From Monomorium pharaonis (taxonomy: Eukaryota > Arthropoda > Insecta > Hymenoptera > Formicidae), in the NCBI RefSeq assembly GCF_013373865.1, contig NC_050473.1, forward strand, positions 10,427,710-10,491,709: a stretch of DNA of 64,000 nt. Reading direction: 5' to 3'. Of the stretch, positions 1-12,239 are shown in pieces. The notes beneath the pieces were generated by a model that saw only the letters and a list, made by a program, of their open reading frames with translations, ran no database searches and was not told the origin of the DNA. The position numbers and the translations under genes are program-made. Positions within the stretch are counted from its first letter, which is position 1, and each line of letters starts with the position of its first letter.

Positions 1-34
1 GCTTTTATTAACCGATCTGACATTGGTGTTTCAG

Positions 35-312
35 CATTATGGTCTTGCAAAAGGATACACGGATACATCGATGATGCGCAACATCAGCAACAAGGAAATG
101 TCGACACGCGTGAGAGGACTTACGTGTGTGCGGATTGCGGCAAAAGTTACGCGGTAAAAAGATCCCTCTGGAGGCATCGGAAGTTCGAGTGCGTGAATGC
201 AAAACCGAGATTCAGCTGTGACATATGCTCGTACAAGAGTCCTCACAAGTGGTGCATCAACAAACACAGGAAGAAGCATCACGAGATCTTCTACAATCAC
301 TTTTCCAATTAG
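35..312 (+). CDS. lola: lola alternative terminal exon, C2HC + C2H2 finger pair
   Basis: Terminal exon for one DNA-binding isoform of a Lola-type BTB transcription factor. The 3' splice site is TTGGTGTTTCAG, ending at base 34. Two bases (CA) complete a split codon, then 91 codons follow to a TAG. A 30-residue Gln/His-containing linker leads to finger 1 (C31, C34, H47, C52; motif VCADCGKSYAVKRSLWRH) and finger 2 (C61, C64, H77, H81). The inter-finger linker VNAKPRFS departs from the usual GKEPQFK. An AATAAA lies at about 406-411, so the 3' UTR may be short. The ATG codons inside are internal; translation must start in upstream common exons. The assignment to lola rests on the repeated finger-pair architecture across the window. 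Confidence 0.88.
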
Positions 313-2325
313 AGCTCGTAACATTGAACGTTGTTCTTGTGAGGAAACAATTCGTTTATTTTACTCACATAAATGAAAAATTTGACGTGACTTATGGCAC
401 GTGAAAATAAATTCCGCTTGACCGCAAATATCCTTCGGATGACTTTTTAATTCACTTTGTCGTGGATTAAATTTGAAATAAAAATTTTTATGCACGAAAG
501 GATATTCTATTTGGAATTATATAAATGAGGTAAACGATTTTTATGTTTTTTTTTGGCTCAACATTACCTCTAGTTTTTCAATTATTGAACATGCCACTAT
601 AACTTTTTACATGATTATATCGATAAAAAACTCGTACTTTCTAAATAAATAACATATAATCGATATGTAAATACATTCAAATATAATAATTAGTAGTCAA
701 TTTGATTGATGCAATATACTATTATTACAGGTTTTTTATATTAAAGTTGATAGTTTAAAATATTCCATTTTATTGAAGTAAAAGTAAGCATTTTAATATT
801 AATTATTGAATGACTGCAATATATTTATGAAATTTAAATTGTTGAAAAATTTTTCTATTTATATTAGAGTATTTATGTATTATATAGTGAAATTTTTTAA
901 AATATTTCGTCGAAATTTTCGTATTTATGCTTTTATACATGACTTATGTAAATTGTGTTGTATGACTGTGTATATAAATAATATGATATGTAATATATTA
1001 AACGTGAAATAAACTGAAAGTTCTTGTTGTCAGGCACAATGACCATTATTTTGCTGAATTTTCTTTTTAGGGATTTTGACACTTTGAGCACATATATGTT
1101 AAGATATATATATATATATTTTTTTTTATTAAGATATATGCATTACGAAATATATGTAACTATAACAATTAATTATTTTAATTTTTGAAATATATATTTC
1201 TTCAATAGTGAACAAAGATATCTTAAGATAAAATTTAGATTGGAAATAAAAATTGTTGAAAAATAGCAACAATGCAGAGAAGAAGAGAGAGAAAAAAGCG
1301 GAAGAAAAAGAAAATAGAATATACTTTTACATAAAATTTTGATGATAGCAAATAAAATAGAAGATGTGATATTCATTGTCAACTTTGGTATTTTTATTTT
1401 TTTAGTCGTTTCTTAAAAAGTCTGCGTTTTCGCAAATTCTCTTAAAATTCTTTGAGATTTTTTTTAAAATAAAATATAATTATAGATTCTTCAATGGGGA
1501 AGTTTAAAAAAAAAACAGTATAATGTTTAAATTAGTTATTTAAAAATTTATAGATATAATACAACAGTTTTTTTTTCTAGTTTAATTTTTGGACTTTGGC
1601 TAAGTTTGGATTGCTAAGTTACATGGTAATTTGTGATCTTAGATTATCAAAAGGATCTGATGTTTGTATATATTATTTCAGCAATGAGTGCTTTAATAGA
1701 AACATATTTGGCAGCTTGGTAAATTGATTTCTAATCCTTCTGATCTCGAATCAGATTCCTTCTAGAACTTATAGAGTAGTTGTCCTGTGTTAATTATTTG
1801 CAAAGTTTTCTGAGCTTTTATTGATTTTTAGGATGGCTTTTAAATTCTAAGGGACGCATCAAGCTTTCGGAAAGAACACATTTCCGATCTTTTTGTGGCG
1901 AAAAATAGCCATTTGAGATAATCTATAGATAGAAATCTTAGTTTGATTTATGAGATTTTATGATCGATTGTAAATTTGATCTTACGTTATATTTAAATTC
2001 AATCTCAATACTTTTCATGCCTTTTGCAAACAAGCAAAGTATACTTTTTGATGTAGATAAATTGTTTCTATTTTTGCTAATATGAACATTTCGATTATTT
2101 AAATTATTTCTTTTTTATTATATCTTCATCTGAAGATTAGTCGGATTTTTATATTTGCAAACGTGAAATGATTACATCTCATAAATCAGATTAATTGTTG
2201 CCCGCGAGTGCTTTCATCGTTCTATTTCGATACTGCTGTTTTTGTTGAATCTTTTTCTTTTGCGAGGCTCTTGAACACAGCACTGTTGAACTCTCAACTA
2301 ACTAACTTGGTCCCTCTGTTTCCAG
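313..2325. other. AT-rich intron / intergenic stretch
   Basis: About 2 kb between two terminal exons, rich in A/T with poly-T runs and a short TA repeat near 1107-1120. It probably holds the 3' UTR of the preceding exon followed by intron. I saw no acceptor followed by a finger-like phase-1 reading frame. Confidence 0.6.
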
Positions 2326-2537
2326 CTTACCGGAAGATGTACATGGGCGATCAGGTTCTCGGCTACACTTGCACTATGTGCAGCAAGTTCTACAAGATGT
2401 GGAGCAACTACCTAAAGCACAAGTGCGAACCGCCGCAATTCAAGTGTCCGCTGTGCCCGTTTGCTGCCTTCAAAGCCTTCATCTTACACGCACATCAGGC
2501 AGAGCAGCACTTTAAAGTCACCTCGCCGAACACTTAA
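2326..2537 (+). CDS. lola: lola alternative terminal exon with compressed first finger
   Basis: The acceptor CCCTCTGTTTCCAG ends at 2325. Two bases plus 69 codons run to TAA. Finger 1 has C15, C18 and H31, but the next cysteine is at residue 33 (HKCEPP), giving H-x1-C instead of H-x4-C; the linker to finger 2 is one residue short as well. Finger 2 is regular: C40, C43, H56, H61. The reading frame is intact and the exon sits in the normal series. Finger 1 may still bind zinc through another residue or may be structurally altered. A possible poly(A) signal lies near 2900. Confidence 0.85.
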
Positions 2538-3868
2538 GCAACCTACAGCGATCCAGATCGGGGAGAAATTGTCAAATTGCCTTAGTCGTCGTTACGATTC
2601 TTCGTGGCACGTGTGCCATAACTGCCGTGACTGCCAAACCGTTCTCGAAGAATTTTTGCGGGCCCGCAAATACAAGGACTTATGAACGACTTATTTTGAA
2701 ACGTCGACGACCGTTTTCTACGTAGTCCCGATTAGAAATCTTTAAAGAAAGCATTCTCTCCGAAAAATATATTTTTTCTGAATCATCATCATCATAGTAT
2801 AGTTCGACATAATACATTAATAATCAGCGATCAGCGGATTTTGTAAAAGAAATCAGATCTCACAGATAGACGGTGCACACTTTATAAATGAAAAATAGAA
2901 ATAAAAATCGTCATTTGTAGTATATCTTTCTTCTCCCTAATATTTTACTATATAATTATAGTAATGCGACCCCGATGTATGCAGAAATATATTACGATAG
3001 TTCGTATTCCAGTGTAACGAATAGCATAGTTTAGTCTACGAGGTGAAGGAAAGAAGACTGAATGACAATAATAAGGCTTAGGATATGCGAGATTATTTCT
3101 CATCGTGCTTTAAAATATTATGGATTTTAAATGCTATAAATGCTATTTTTTTCTTTCGTAAGGCACACCATATCGCTTTGATGAAATAGAAAATATTCAC
3201 CTCCGCTGCATCGAAGACGATTGGAAAGAACAAAGTATACTATAAATGAATATTTTGTCCACCGAGGATCAGTAGAGATCTGATGATAGATATTGCTGCC
3301 ACTATAAACTATTGATTTTCTCTCTTTCTCTCTCTCTCTCTCTTTCTTTCTCGCTGCATACATCAATCTCAAAATTTTATTCCGGCACAAAGTGCCGGCG
3401 GCTTACGCAAACACACGATCCTAAAGATACCGTATAATCCGTAGTATTTATAAATACATGTATTTTCGTAATACCAACAATAAAGTCTCAGAAAAGCATC
3501 AAAAGGAAAATGACAGTCTCATTCTCAGCCAACGTGATATTTATTCAGTATATCATATTTTGCTACAGTATAGCAAACCTTTTTTTTTCTTTTTTTTCTT
3601 TAAATCACTTAACGAAAGCGAATCTAATTTTTACCTAAATAATATCATAAACCTTATTTTTTGACACGACACAAACCTTTTTTCTATTTAAAAAATACTT
3701 TGAATTATGTTTTTTGCAGAGTCTTGTAATTGTTGATTTCTGTCGATGGAAATATTTTGTTTATTGTTGTTGTTTCTTTCAGACTCGATCAACGTCGTCT
3801 TTATTCTTGTCTAAGTACATTTTTTTAGGGCACTGCTGACAGATGATGGAATGCGCTCTTTGTTTCAG
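2538..3868. other. 3' UTR / intron stretch
   Basis: Probable 3' UTR then intron. It includes a CT/GA-rich run at about 3318-3352 and a poly-T tract at about 3582-3599. Acceptor-like sites near 3720 and 3782 are followed by stop codons within a few codons in phase 1, so I do not call exons there. Confidence 0.5.
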
Positions 3869-3916
3869 ATCGTCCCAAGGATTCGGCAGGATCTCAAGAC
3901 CTCAACGAAATGCCCG
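3869..3916 (+). CDS. lola: candidate 48-nt phase-preserving cassette exon
   Basis: A good acceptor (CTCTTTGTTTCAG, ending at 3868) is followed by two bases, 15 codons (RPKDSAGSQDLNEMP) and one base, then a donor-like G|GTACGA. Both edges are phase 1, so the piece could be inserted upstream of the finger exon at 4065 without shifting frame. If the donor is not used, the frame stays open to a TAA at 3964-3966 and would make a zinc-less 31-residue end. There is no finger motif. Codons are well mixed, unlike the flanking AT-rich sequence. Inference only. Confidence 0.4.
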
Positions 3917-4064
3917 GTACGACACTGAAAAAAAATCCAATATATACCGCGCACGCAGAATGCTAATGTCGATGCTAATGCTTTTGTGGGGGCGAGAGCA
4001 TTGTTGATTGTCGTTACGTGCGTCGAGATGGTTACTCAAGACTGCGTTCTTCCTTCCGTTTCAG

Positions 4065-4234
4065 GTTTCCACACGTGTTGCGAATGCCAGAAAACATACA
4101 AGTCTCGGATGGCCCTCAACCGGCATGTGCGAGAGGAATGCGGCAGAATCTTGTATACCTGTCCATATTGTCGCAACATCATGCCAATGAAGTTCAATTT
4201 ATTGAACCACCTGAAGAAGGAGCATGGTTGCTAA
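4065..4234 (+). CDS. lola: lola alternative terminal exon, C2HC + C2H2 finger pair
   Basis: The acceptor TTCCTTCCGTTTCAG ends at 4064. Two bases plus 55 codons run to TAA. This is one of the shortest exons: the fingers start almost at the splice. Finger 1: C4, C7, H20, C25 (extra C5 adjacent; CECQKTYKSRMALNRH). Finger 2: C32, C35, H48, H53 (CPYCRNIMPMKFNLLNH). The protein ends three residues after the last histidine. The ATG at 3986 that opens the frame lies in the intron and is not a start. A candidate cassette exon at 3869 lies just upstream. Confidence 0.9.
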
Positions 4235-5744
4235 GATTTAACTCGTCGACTGATTGTCGAAGAATCAATTCTCTTATCCGCTTCGCGATCGATTGATGTT
4301 AATACTGCTTCTCTACGAAAACAGACGAAACTTTCTTGGAAACTCGACGGTTCAACCTTATGCGTTTTACAATTATAATTAAAAATAATTTGAGAGATAT
4401 TTGGTGCTTTATGTGCCGCGAGAAATTAATGAAATTTTATATGGTGTGGCACCTTTTGCTATGTAAAACAAGTTCATTAATATTAACATAAATATGCAAT
4501 GTTGATAGATTATATTGTTAAATAATTGTCTAAGTCAAAAATATCTCTAAGCCATATCTTTTCTGATGATAGAATATTGTAGAAGTTATTATACACATCT
4601 TTTTAAACTATGTTAATGTTACTTATAATTCACAATAGATTTTGTGACAGAGATGATAGATTTTATGTTCTTTTTGTCTTTTCCATTAAATTTTGTAACT
4701 ATTATAAGAGTAATTTTTATTGGCAGACTCGCTTTTATTTTTATAAACTAATAAAACTTCGCGTGTGATTATCGATGTTTATTCAACCGGTACGATATAT
4801 ATATTGTTTTTACTACACTGTAAAATTTAATAATTTTTTTGAATTTTAAACATTATTCACATTAGGCAAAAGTAATCGATATTTGAGAGGAATTTTGGAT
4901 AGCTGAAGATTCACCAATAAACGAAACAACAAGTTTAGTTTTTTCATTAAACAAAATCGTAAGAAAAACTCCTTTACATACGATAAAAGTACAAGAAATT
5001 TGTTAGTTAAATGGATAATAGTAATAAATATGTTTGAAGATGTAGTAATTGTGTGAACGTTAAGATTAATAATGAGGGAATACTAATGAGTGCATGAGAG
5101 AGTTTGATTATGTTTATCGCAAGTTTATATTTTGCTTTGTCATTTGTTTCGTGCTTATTCTGTCTTCGTCTTTAACAATTACATAACCCGGTCAGACTAT
5201 AAAGAAAGTACACATAAAAATACAGAAGGTGCGTAGATCTACGTTTGCGGTGTGTGCGCTCTACTTCCCTAGTGTGTTTTTACGAGACATGAAATATTAA
5301 CATACTCTGATAACATTCAGAGGATTGGTCGTTAATATTCGATTTTTAGTTACGTGAAACTTTAACATCATGTTATTTGTAGTAATTTTGAACAAAATTG
5401 AAACGGGTAAATTCTAAAATAGATTAGAATAAGAATATCAAGGTAGTATATGTTTTTTGTTTATAATTTAATTATAATTTTTGCATTTATACTTGCAACT
5501 AGCGTTGGTGAAAATTTAAGTGCTTAAACTTTGTTTTTTACGCAATATTTTACAAAGAGTATTTATTTTTAATAATAAATTGTGATAAGAATATGATCGT
5601 GAAAAATGCAATTAATTTATTCTTTTATAAATTCGTAAAGATAACTGAGGAAAGAGTAGTATCCTGGCGAATATCAGCGACCATCGAAATGAACAGTCAA
5701 CCTAACGATTTGTATTAATCCGGACGTGTAATTTTTCTTTGCAG
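4235..5744. other. 3' UTR / intron stretch
   Basis: AT-rich. An AATAAA near 4749 could end the 3' UTR of the exon at 4065. No other structure recognised. Confidence 0.5.
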
Positions 5745-5950
5745 ACTATCTTCCTGGCGATCAGACCAACATGCACACCTGCAAGAAATGCGGAAATATG
5801 TACGTGTATTACAGTTCATTGACGAGACACATGAGGGAAGAATGCGGGAAAGCGCCGAAATATCAATGTCTATATTGTCCAAAGAGATCGAAGTTACATT
5901 GCAACCTGTTAAAACATATGCGAACGAAGCACGGCTTTGAGCAGGTCTGA
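5745..5950 (+). CDS. lola: lola alternative terminal exon, C2HC + C2H2 finger pair
   Basis: The acceptor ATTTTTCTTTGCAG ends at 5744. Two bases (AC) plus 67 codons run to TGA. The linker opens YLPGDQTNMH. Finger 1: C12, C15, H28, C33. The linker GKAPKYQ is close to the array consensus. Finger 2: C41, C44, H57, H62. There is no ATG near the splice site that would serve as a start, which fits an internally spliced terminal exon. An AATAAA lies near 6236. All eight zinc ligands are present. Confidence 0.92.
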
Positions 5951-7069
5951 GAGCACTGAAAATGGTCGTTGGGGGTGATGGTGATACAATGGGACGACGA
6001 CAAAGCGGGGACAAAACTGCATTCTAAATATATGAGATTGATAACATTTTTTTATGATCAGTAATTCTGCCAACCGTTATACAATTTAAAACACTGGTAA
6101 TTTTACAAAGTTACGTGTGTATTTCGAGCGTATTTTATATCGACCCTTTAGCTCTCGTAAGACACGGGTTGTAAAATAGTGTAAATTTCTACGTGATTGC
6201 GCACATATTGCAACGATATCACGAATGCCTTTGTAAATAAATAGACTCTAAAACATGTACAAAACCGATACGCACCATTATTTTTAAGTTTTGAAATATT
6301 TAATTTTGTTTCACACTTTTAACTCAAGTGCCAAATGGTTTGTAAAAAGAAATGAACTCTTTAACTGTAGTTTTGATTTACGAAATCTTTATTTTTTTGA
6401 GAAAGAAACCAAAAGCTAACTGTTATTTTTGCGAGAGACAATGCCTTTCTTATATTGTTGTATTTCATTGTGGAGAAATGTCAAGCATACATGTTGTATT
6501 AATTGCCAAATTAAAAAGTTGAACATAAGAGAGTAAGTTTTTCTATTAGAATATTTTTAACAACACTAAGAGCGGAATTATACATAATTGTAACAAATTA
6601 CTTAGTATTATTATGAACCTATTGATCATAGATTTGTTATTATCTTGTTTCTATGAGTTGAGCTGTTCATCATGCCTAATATAATCCAATATACTTTTAA
6701 TATAGAAAAAAGATTAATTTATTTCCTTGCAGAATGACGGCTGTAAAAAAAGATTTAATTAAATTTGTATAATTCCGCGGTGTGTGTTACTAAAACTGAA
6801 GTTTTAAATATTCAAACGACATTCCAAATCTGTATTCATTTGTGTTCATTTGATTATTTGTGTTTGTGTTTCCTAGCTCTACGATGTAAAATTATCAATT
6901 TGTTGGTCGAACAAAAGAGATCAAGTTATGTACACGAGAGGCACGGTGCGATGAAAATCAGGAACCGAGCCGAGATTTGTTCCATTCACGTTTATCCGAA
7001 AGACATTGATGTTCCTCACGTGTTCTGATCGAAGTCACTGACGAACCTACGTATTGCTTTCTTTTGCAG
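5951..7069. other. 3' UTR / intron stretch
   Basis: 3' UTR to about 6260, then intron. An acceptor-like CCTTGCAG near 6732 is followed at once by a stop in phase 1. Nothing else supported. Confidence 0.5.
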
Positions 7070-7233
7070 AGTTCAATACCTGTCTGGCCTGCTCGAAGAC
7101 ATACAAATGGAAGAAGTCGCTACACAGGCATGTACGCGAGAGCCCAGAATGCTGGCCGATTCTTCTCAATTCTGGTAACGGTGAATTTATTCGGCAGATC
7201 CAGTACAAGATGTTGTATAACACCAAGAATTGA
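7070..7233 (+). CDS. lola: lola alternative terminal exon, single modified finger
   Basis: The acceptor TTGCTTTCTTTTGCAG ends at 7069. Two bases plus 53 codons run to TGA. Finger 1 starts normally (C4, C7, x12, H20; CSKTYKWKKSLHRH), but the following cysteine is at residue 27 (HVRESPEC, H-x6-C) and no second CxxC follows. The rest (WPILLNSGNG onward) has no finger. A donor-like G|GTAACG occurs inside it at 7171 in phase 1, so the exon could instead be internal and continue into the phase-compatible stretch at 7941. An AATAAA at about 7313 favours the terminal reading. Confidence 0.75.
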
Positions 7234-7940
7234 ATAGACTGACTGAGTTTACAATCGCCATCAACTTCTGATGGCACAAATATATTGTTGTATTTGGAAT
7301 ATTTTTTATAAAAATAAATCTTATTTTATTGTCGTACAATTATATTGCTGTTGCACCTTATTTTTCGTCTATGGTATATATGAGCGGATAAGATAAATGC
7401 ATTGAAACGATATTTTTATTATTGTTTTAATTTTTTCTCCGCAGGTTTTATTAACATATCACGAAGAAATAATTTTTTAATAAAAATATATTAAGAATTA
7501 TGTTCGTGGATATAGAGTATATTCATGTTTAGAATATATTCTACATGTATAAAAAGAATGTTCTTAATTTTTATTAATTGCTAATTTATATTTATTATTT
7601 AATTTTAATGATGTTAATTCGAAAGTGTGCTACTTATTATATGTTGTTTAATTCTTCTATTCTTTGCCCTATTCTTCGTCTGATAAAACGTTATCATTGC
7701 GATACAATAGTTTTATATTAATCCAGGCATAGCCTGGATCCTAATGATTGACAAATTATAGTACGACGTAATAGTTACATGTAGATCTCCTCTTCTACGA
7801 TCTACCTTAAATTTTTGGATTCAGCAGGAGTCAACCGTTGGAAACTCGACTAACTGAAGACTACTACACTTTACCCACGACCGTCATTCGCAGATTACCA
7901 GAACAAACACTAAAATGCCATCTGTGACTCTCTGTTTCAG

Positions 7941-8023
7941 ATCAAGCTGCCGGGTCCATTATTTTCAAGAAGCTCTTTCCTCGCATGCACAGCGAAGCAC
8001 GCAGTTACCAGGCTAAAAGCTGA
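7941..8023 (+). CDS. lola: candidate zinc-less terminal exon
   Basis: The acceptor GACTCTCTGTTTCAG ends at 7940. Two bases plus 26 codons run to TGA, with sequence starting QAAGSIIFKKLFPRMHSEAR. There are no zinc ligands in finger spacing. The phase matches all other exons of the array and also matches the donor-like site at 7171, so it may be either a stand-alone finger-less end or the second part of the 7070 isoform. Drosophila lola is known to have isoforms without fingers. An AATAAA-rich stretch lies near 8290. Confidence 0.4.
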
Positions 8024-9526
8024 CTTGCCACATGCAATACGACTACAGCAGGAATAATCAGTTAATATTCCTGATATGTAAAGTGTGACTGTTAACGAAG
8101 AGAAACCTGCTCAAGCATTATGCTCTTTGTTTACGGGATTTGAACGAGCTAGAGAGAAAGAGAGAGAGAGAGAGAAAGGGCGAGAGAGAGAGAGATATGT
8201 GATATTACTAGTTCTTCTTTTTCTAATATCCGTTTGTCAAGCGTTGACAGATCGGGATTCAGTTGCGTTTGCTTGGTCGATGCAACCAAATTAAATAAAT
8301 AATTATATTTTCATCAATTTGTCATTTCACGTTTCGCCTTCATGGATACTCCAAAATAAAATAAATATGTACATAGAGTTGCCGACATATATTTTTCTTA
8401 TAAATATGCATGTATATATACGTGTATGAACACACTATAAACCGCATTGTATTGTATAAATCTTCGAGTATATATATCAAAAAAGCAATCGTTTCTTCTT
8501 TCGATCTGGACTTGGTGGTTTGACGCGAGATCGTTCTACGTCGTCGCATCTTGTTTTTGGGTATCTTGTTTGGAGGGTTGGAATCTGGTGTCTTCTCATT
8601 CGAGGTGGAAAGGTTGGAACATAAGAAGGGGCTATACGTAATTCACGAAAGTATATCCGAAAGAAATCTATTATTAATTTGATAAATATCACGTCCGTCT
8701 CGTGAATGGCTTGTAAATTACATATACATATGTTTCCGTGTCGTAAAAGAACAGCCTTCATAAATTGAATTGTAACTTTGTAGCCCCCTCTTATCCATCG
8801 TTCCCACCTCACGCAGTTTATCTCACGCCTCTTCACACAGCCACGTATCCTTGGCGAAATTTGATCCTGGGCGCACTTATCTTCGGGCTATTGGCTGATA
8901 CATTGTGTGTTGGGTTGGTTACGGGTTTAATCTCACTGATTTCTGCCAATCGCATACAACAAACACATCTCATGAAGAAACATCTTTACTTTCCCTCTTT
9001 CCATTCCTGTCTTCTTCCTTTGTCCTTTCCAATCCCTTTCGTGCGTTTTTGTCGTCGTCCAGTGAAATTGTTATTCATGATCACTATTCATTTTTACGGT
9101 TTTCGAGTTAGATCATGTTTACCTCGTGGCAAAGCTATTTTACTAGGAGAAACTAACAGTTCAAAATTAACTGTCGAAAAGAAGTGTTTTTGCCCATGCC
9201 ATGCAAATGTGCATTTTTTCCAAGTCCATTTAACAAAAGAAATCTAATAATCTTGACGGGATAGCGAAATAACTTTGCTACATCGTTACAAGCATGATCT
9301 CGAACGGAAATACGAACGACGATAATAACGGCGAACTCAACACGCGGAATCGGCGGAAGTCCACGGAAGCGTCGGGCGAAGCCACATTTCTCCCGATACC
9401 GCCGTGTGACCGTGTGCGAGACCTCAAGCGAGCGAGCGTGCCAGCAAGCTACCTGTATCTTTTCACAAAAATTTAATATCCTTACCACCTTCGCGCCCCC
9501 GCCGGCGCTGGGTGTCCCTGTTGCAG
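8024..9526. other. intron with GA microsatellite and an unexplained long open frame
   Basis: GA repeats lie at about 8150-8194. The plus-strand frame 8765-9247 stays open for 160 codons, but I recognise no domain and the possible acceptor at 8782 has a weak pyrimidine tract. It is not called as a gene; see findings. Confidence 0.4.
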
Positions 9527-10065
9527 GCATGGGCGCACTACTGTCCCTGCTACGTTCCGACCTAAAGCAGCAGCAGCAGCCGCCGCAACAGTCGTCGACG
9601 AAGAAGGGATGCCGCGGTGCGTCCGCGCCGACGATGATGACGCGTGCCAACATCGCCATGGCGAACCGACGTGCCAGCAACAGCAACTTTCCCGGCGGCA
9701 ACGACAACTACGACGACAGCAGTGGTGGCGGTGGCGACAACAGCAGCGGTCGTACCGCGCGGTCCGCCCGCGAGGTCGTATTCCCTGATTCGTTCGAGGT
9801 GCTGCCGCAGCCGCACGATCTCAGCGTCGTCCTTATGTCCGGCGTGTCGCACGAGCAGCAGCGGAAGTTCCGCTGCCGTTTCTGCGGCAAGGGCTACCGC
9901 TGGAAGAGCACGATGCGCCGCCACGAGATGGTCGAGTGCGGCGGCAAACCGCCGGCCTTCCAGTGCCCGGAGTGCCCGTACAAAGCGCGGCAGCGCGGAA
10001 ATCTGACCGTGCACTTTAAACGGCATCATCAAAAGATGGGTTACGACGAGGGCTCCTCGGCTTAA
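9527..10065 (+). CDS. lola: lola alternative terminal exon, long GC-rich linker plus finger pair
   Basis: The acceptor GGTGTCCCTGTTGCAG ends at 9526. Two bases plus 178 codons run to TAA. The first 115 residues form a low-complexity linker: a Gln/Pro run at residues 13-22, then Asn/Asp/Gly/Ser-rich sequence. Finger 1 has C116, C119, H132, C137 (FRCRFCGKGYRWKSTMRRH). Finger 2 has C146, C149, H162, H167 (CPECPYKARQRGNLTVH). The inter-finger linker GGKPPAFQ is one residue longer than usual. The exon is far more GC-rich than its surroundings. The frame is also open upstream to an ATG at 9406, but the splice site decides the start. Confidence 0.9.
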
Positions 10066-12016
10066 GAGCCCTTGTCGCTGGGGAGGGGGAGGGGAGTAAG
10101 AGGGAAGGATTTCCTGAGCGTTGAACAAATGTGCGAGGTCTAAGCTTCGGGGGATCTTGAGAACTTCTTCGAACTTTTCTCTTTGACTCTCTTTGAGTTG
10201 ATTCTAATTCCGATATGATAGATGATATTGCGATTTAAAGATTATCAACTGAATGGGTTGCAAAATTAAACTTCTGACTGTAATTAATTCTGAGGTTAAT
10301 TCTGTATTTAATTTACATATTTATTTTGCCTTTTGATTTTGAGAAAGGACATGATACTGGAACGTTTTTAATTACTCTGTGTAATGAAATGAATATCGCA
10401 TTCGGCACATTCCAGTCACTTTTTTGTGACTTATTTTGAAGTAATATATAGTTTAATTAATGATTTTTAATGTTTCCTTTCTTTTTATTTTTATTTTAAT
10501 ATCCAACGATTGGACTCTTAATCGTGTGATATCAGCCACGCGTTTAAATGGTTAAAGTTTAAAAGCTTACATTACATATTAACTCCAATTCAATGTAAAA
10601 ATGTTCACTTTTTTTCTTTTACAGAATATTATAAAATACTGGGTTGTATTATAGATCTGCTAATATTTAAAGATAGTATAAAATGAGAGATTGAGACATA
10701 CATGTGTTTTCTAATATTTGCACAAATAGGTACAAATCAATTAATAAGCCTCGTGGAAAAACTGAAAAATTTTGCAAAACTCAAAGAAATGTATTTTTTG
10801 AAATATTAATTTTTTTTTAATATTACACGTTTTTAAAATCACACCTCAAATTATCAGAAGGCTTAACGGTTTTTTATTTATATACCTCGCATTCGTCTTT
10901 TACGTGGATTCGAAATTTACTTACATTTTATGTTTATAAATACCCGTAATCTCATTATTATTTAATGCTGCGGTAAAATGACCGTCCAATTTTGAATCTT
11001 AACTTTTGTAAACTTTTTTATAAGATAAGAAATGGACAGTTGTACTCAGAGATATGCGTTGCGAGATTACGGGCCAAAGCGGTTCAATTTATTTGTAAGA
11101 TATTGGGTTACTTAAGGAACTTAGAAGAGCATTATTGGTTTAATTTTACTTGTTGGGGATTGGTGGTAAATTGTAGTTAATAGCTCGCGTAACTCTGCTG
11201 CTTTAATTTGTAAGTTCACGTGATCACACTTTTATTGTGCACGACGTAAATAATTTGTCATCTAGAATCTATCGCTACGTCTATAGTATTGTCGCAGTTG
11301 ATTTGTATAAGACTTACAGTGCGAGGGAAAAAAGTATTAATATTCTCACCTATTTACTAAGATTCGTGCGAAGATGTAGTATACACTATGTATCATATAT
11401 GTTTTCTTAAGAATAATTGTACCTGCTTGTAAAAAAATTATTCTTAAATTTTTAAAAAGTTATATAATAGAACTAAAAATAGAAAAAACTAAATCAGCTC
11501 TTAGTTTTTTCTTAAAGAATAATAGATTTATTTGTTTTTTTTTTGTATTATAAAATTTTATATATATAATTATATGTACACTATTTATTCTTAAGAAAAC
11601 TTATTATATTATACAGACTGCATATTTCTTTGCGCTAATCTTAAAAATTAAGTAAGGATATCAGGTTTATATATTATCATTTTGCACGGTATGACTAATG
11701 CCACCAAAGAAATCGCACGATTAAGGCATTCCGAGATATGTTTCTCAAAGACCGCGAGTACATTCCAATAATATTAGCGAATTTACATATAGCTCAAATT
11801 CAGACTTTAGTCTTAATTTTTTAAAATTTACCTTTTTATTTTTTCTTTTACATACACAAGAAAGTACAAAGAATATTTTTATAAATCGGAAGCTTTTTTA
11901 AATATGAATTTCAACAGTCTTTCGCTATTTTATTTAACGCATTCCACATAAAATGTATGGAATACGATGAAACTTGAAAAAATAAAATCATAAAAAATCA
12001 TGTAATATTAAAGGTA

Positions 12017-12239
12017 TACTCTCTAAATTGGATTCAATGTATTATCAATGATTAACAGTGATACTTATAACTGTAATAATGTCCTGTCTTTTAGTGACTT
12101 TCACTTTAGAAGTAGTGTATAATCACTGAAAGATCAGTGTATTTATTTCATCGATTGACAAGTTATAAGTATATTACTGAAAATCGGTGCATCTTCACCG
12201 ATTTCATTGATTTTTCACTGATTGTAATTTAGAGAGTAC
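12017..12239. mobile_element. MITE-like element with short terminal inverted repeats
   Basis: The left end reads TACTCTCTAAATT and the right end is its reverse complement, AATTTAGAGAGTA. Between them are further subterminal inverted motifs (CAGTGAT / ATCACTG-type) and no coding capacity. The size (about 220 bp) and AT-rich interior fit a non-autonomous DNA transposon. The target duplication is not clear and I cannot name the family. Confidence 0.55.

Noticed and set aside
6733..6737. Acceptor-like CCTTGCAG before AATGACGG
   Set aside because: Phase-1 reading meets TGA at once.
9562..10128. 188-codon minus-strand frame over exon 9527
   Set aside because: It is the antisense shadow of the GC-rich exon.
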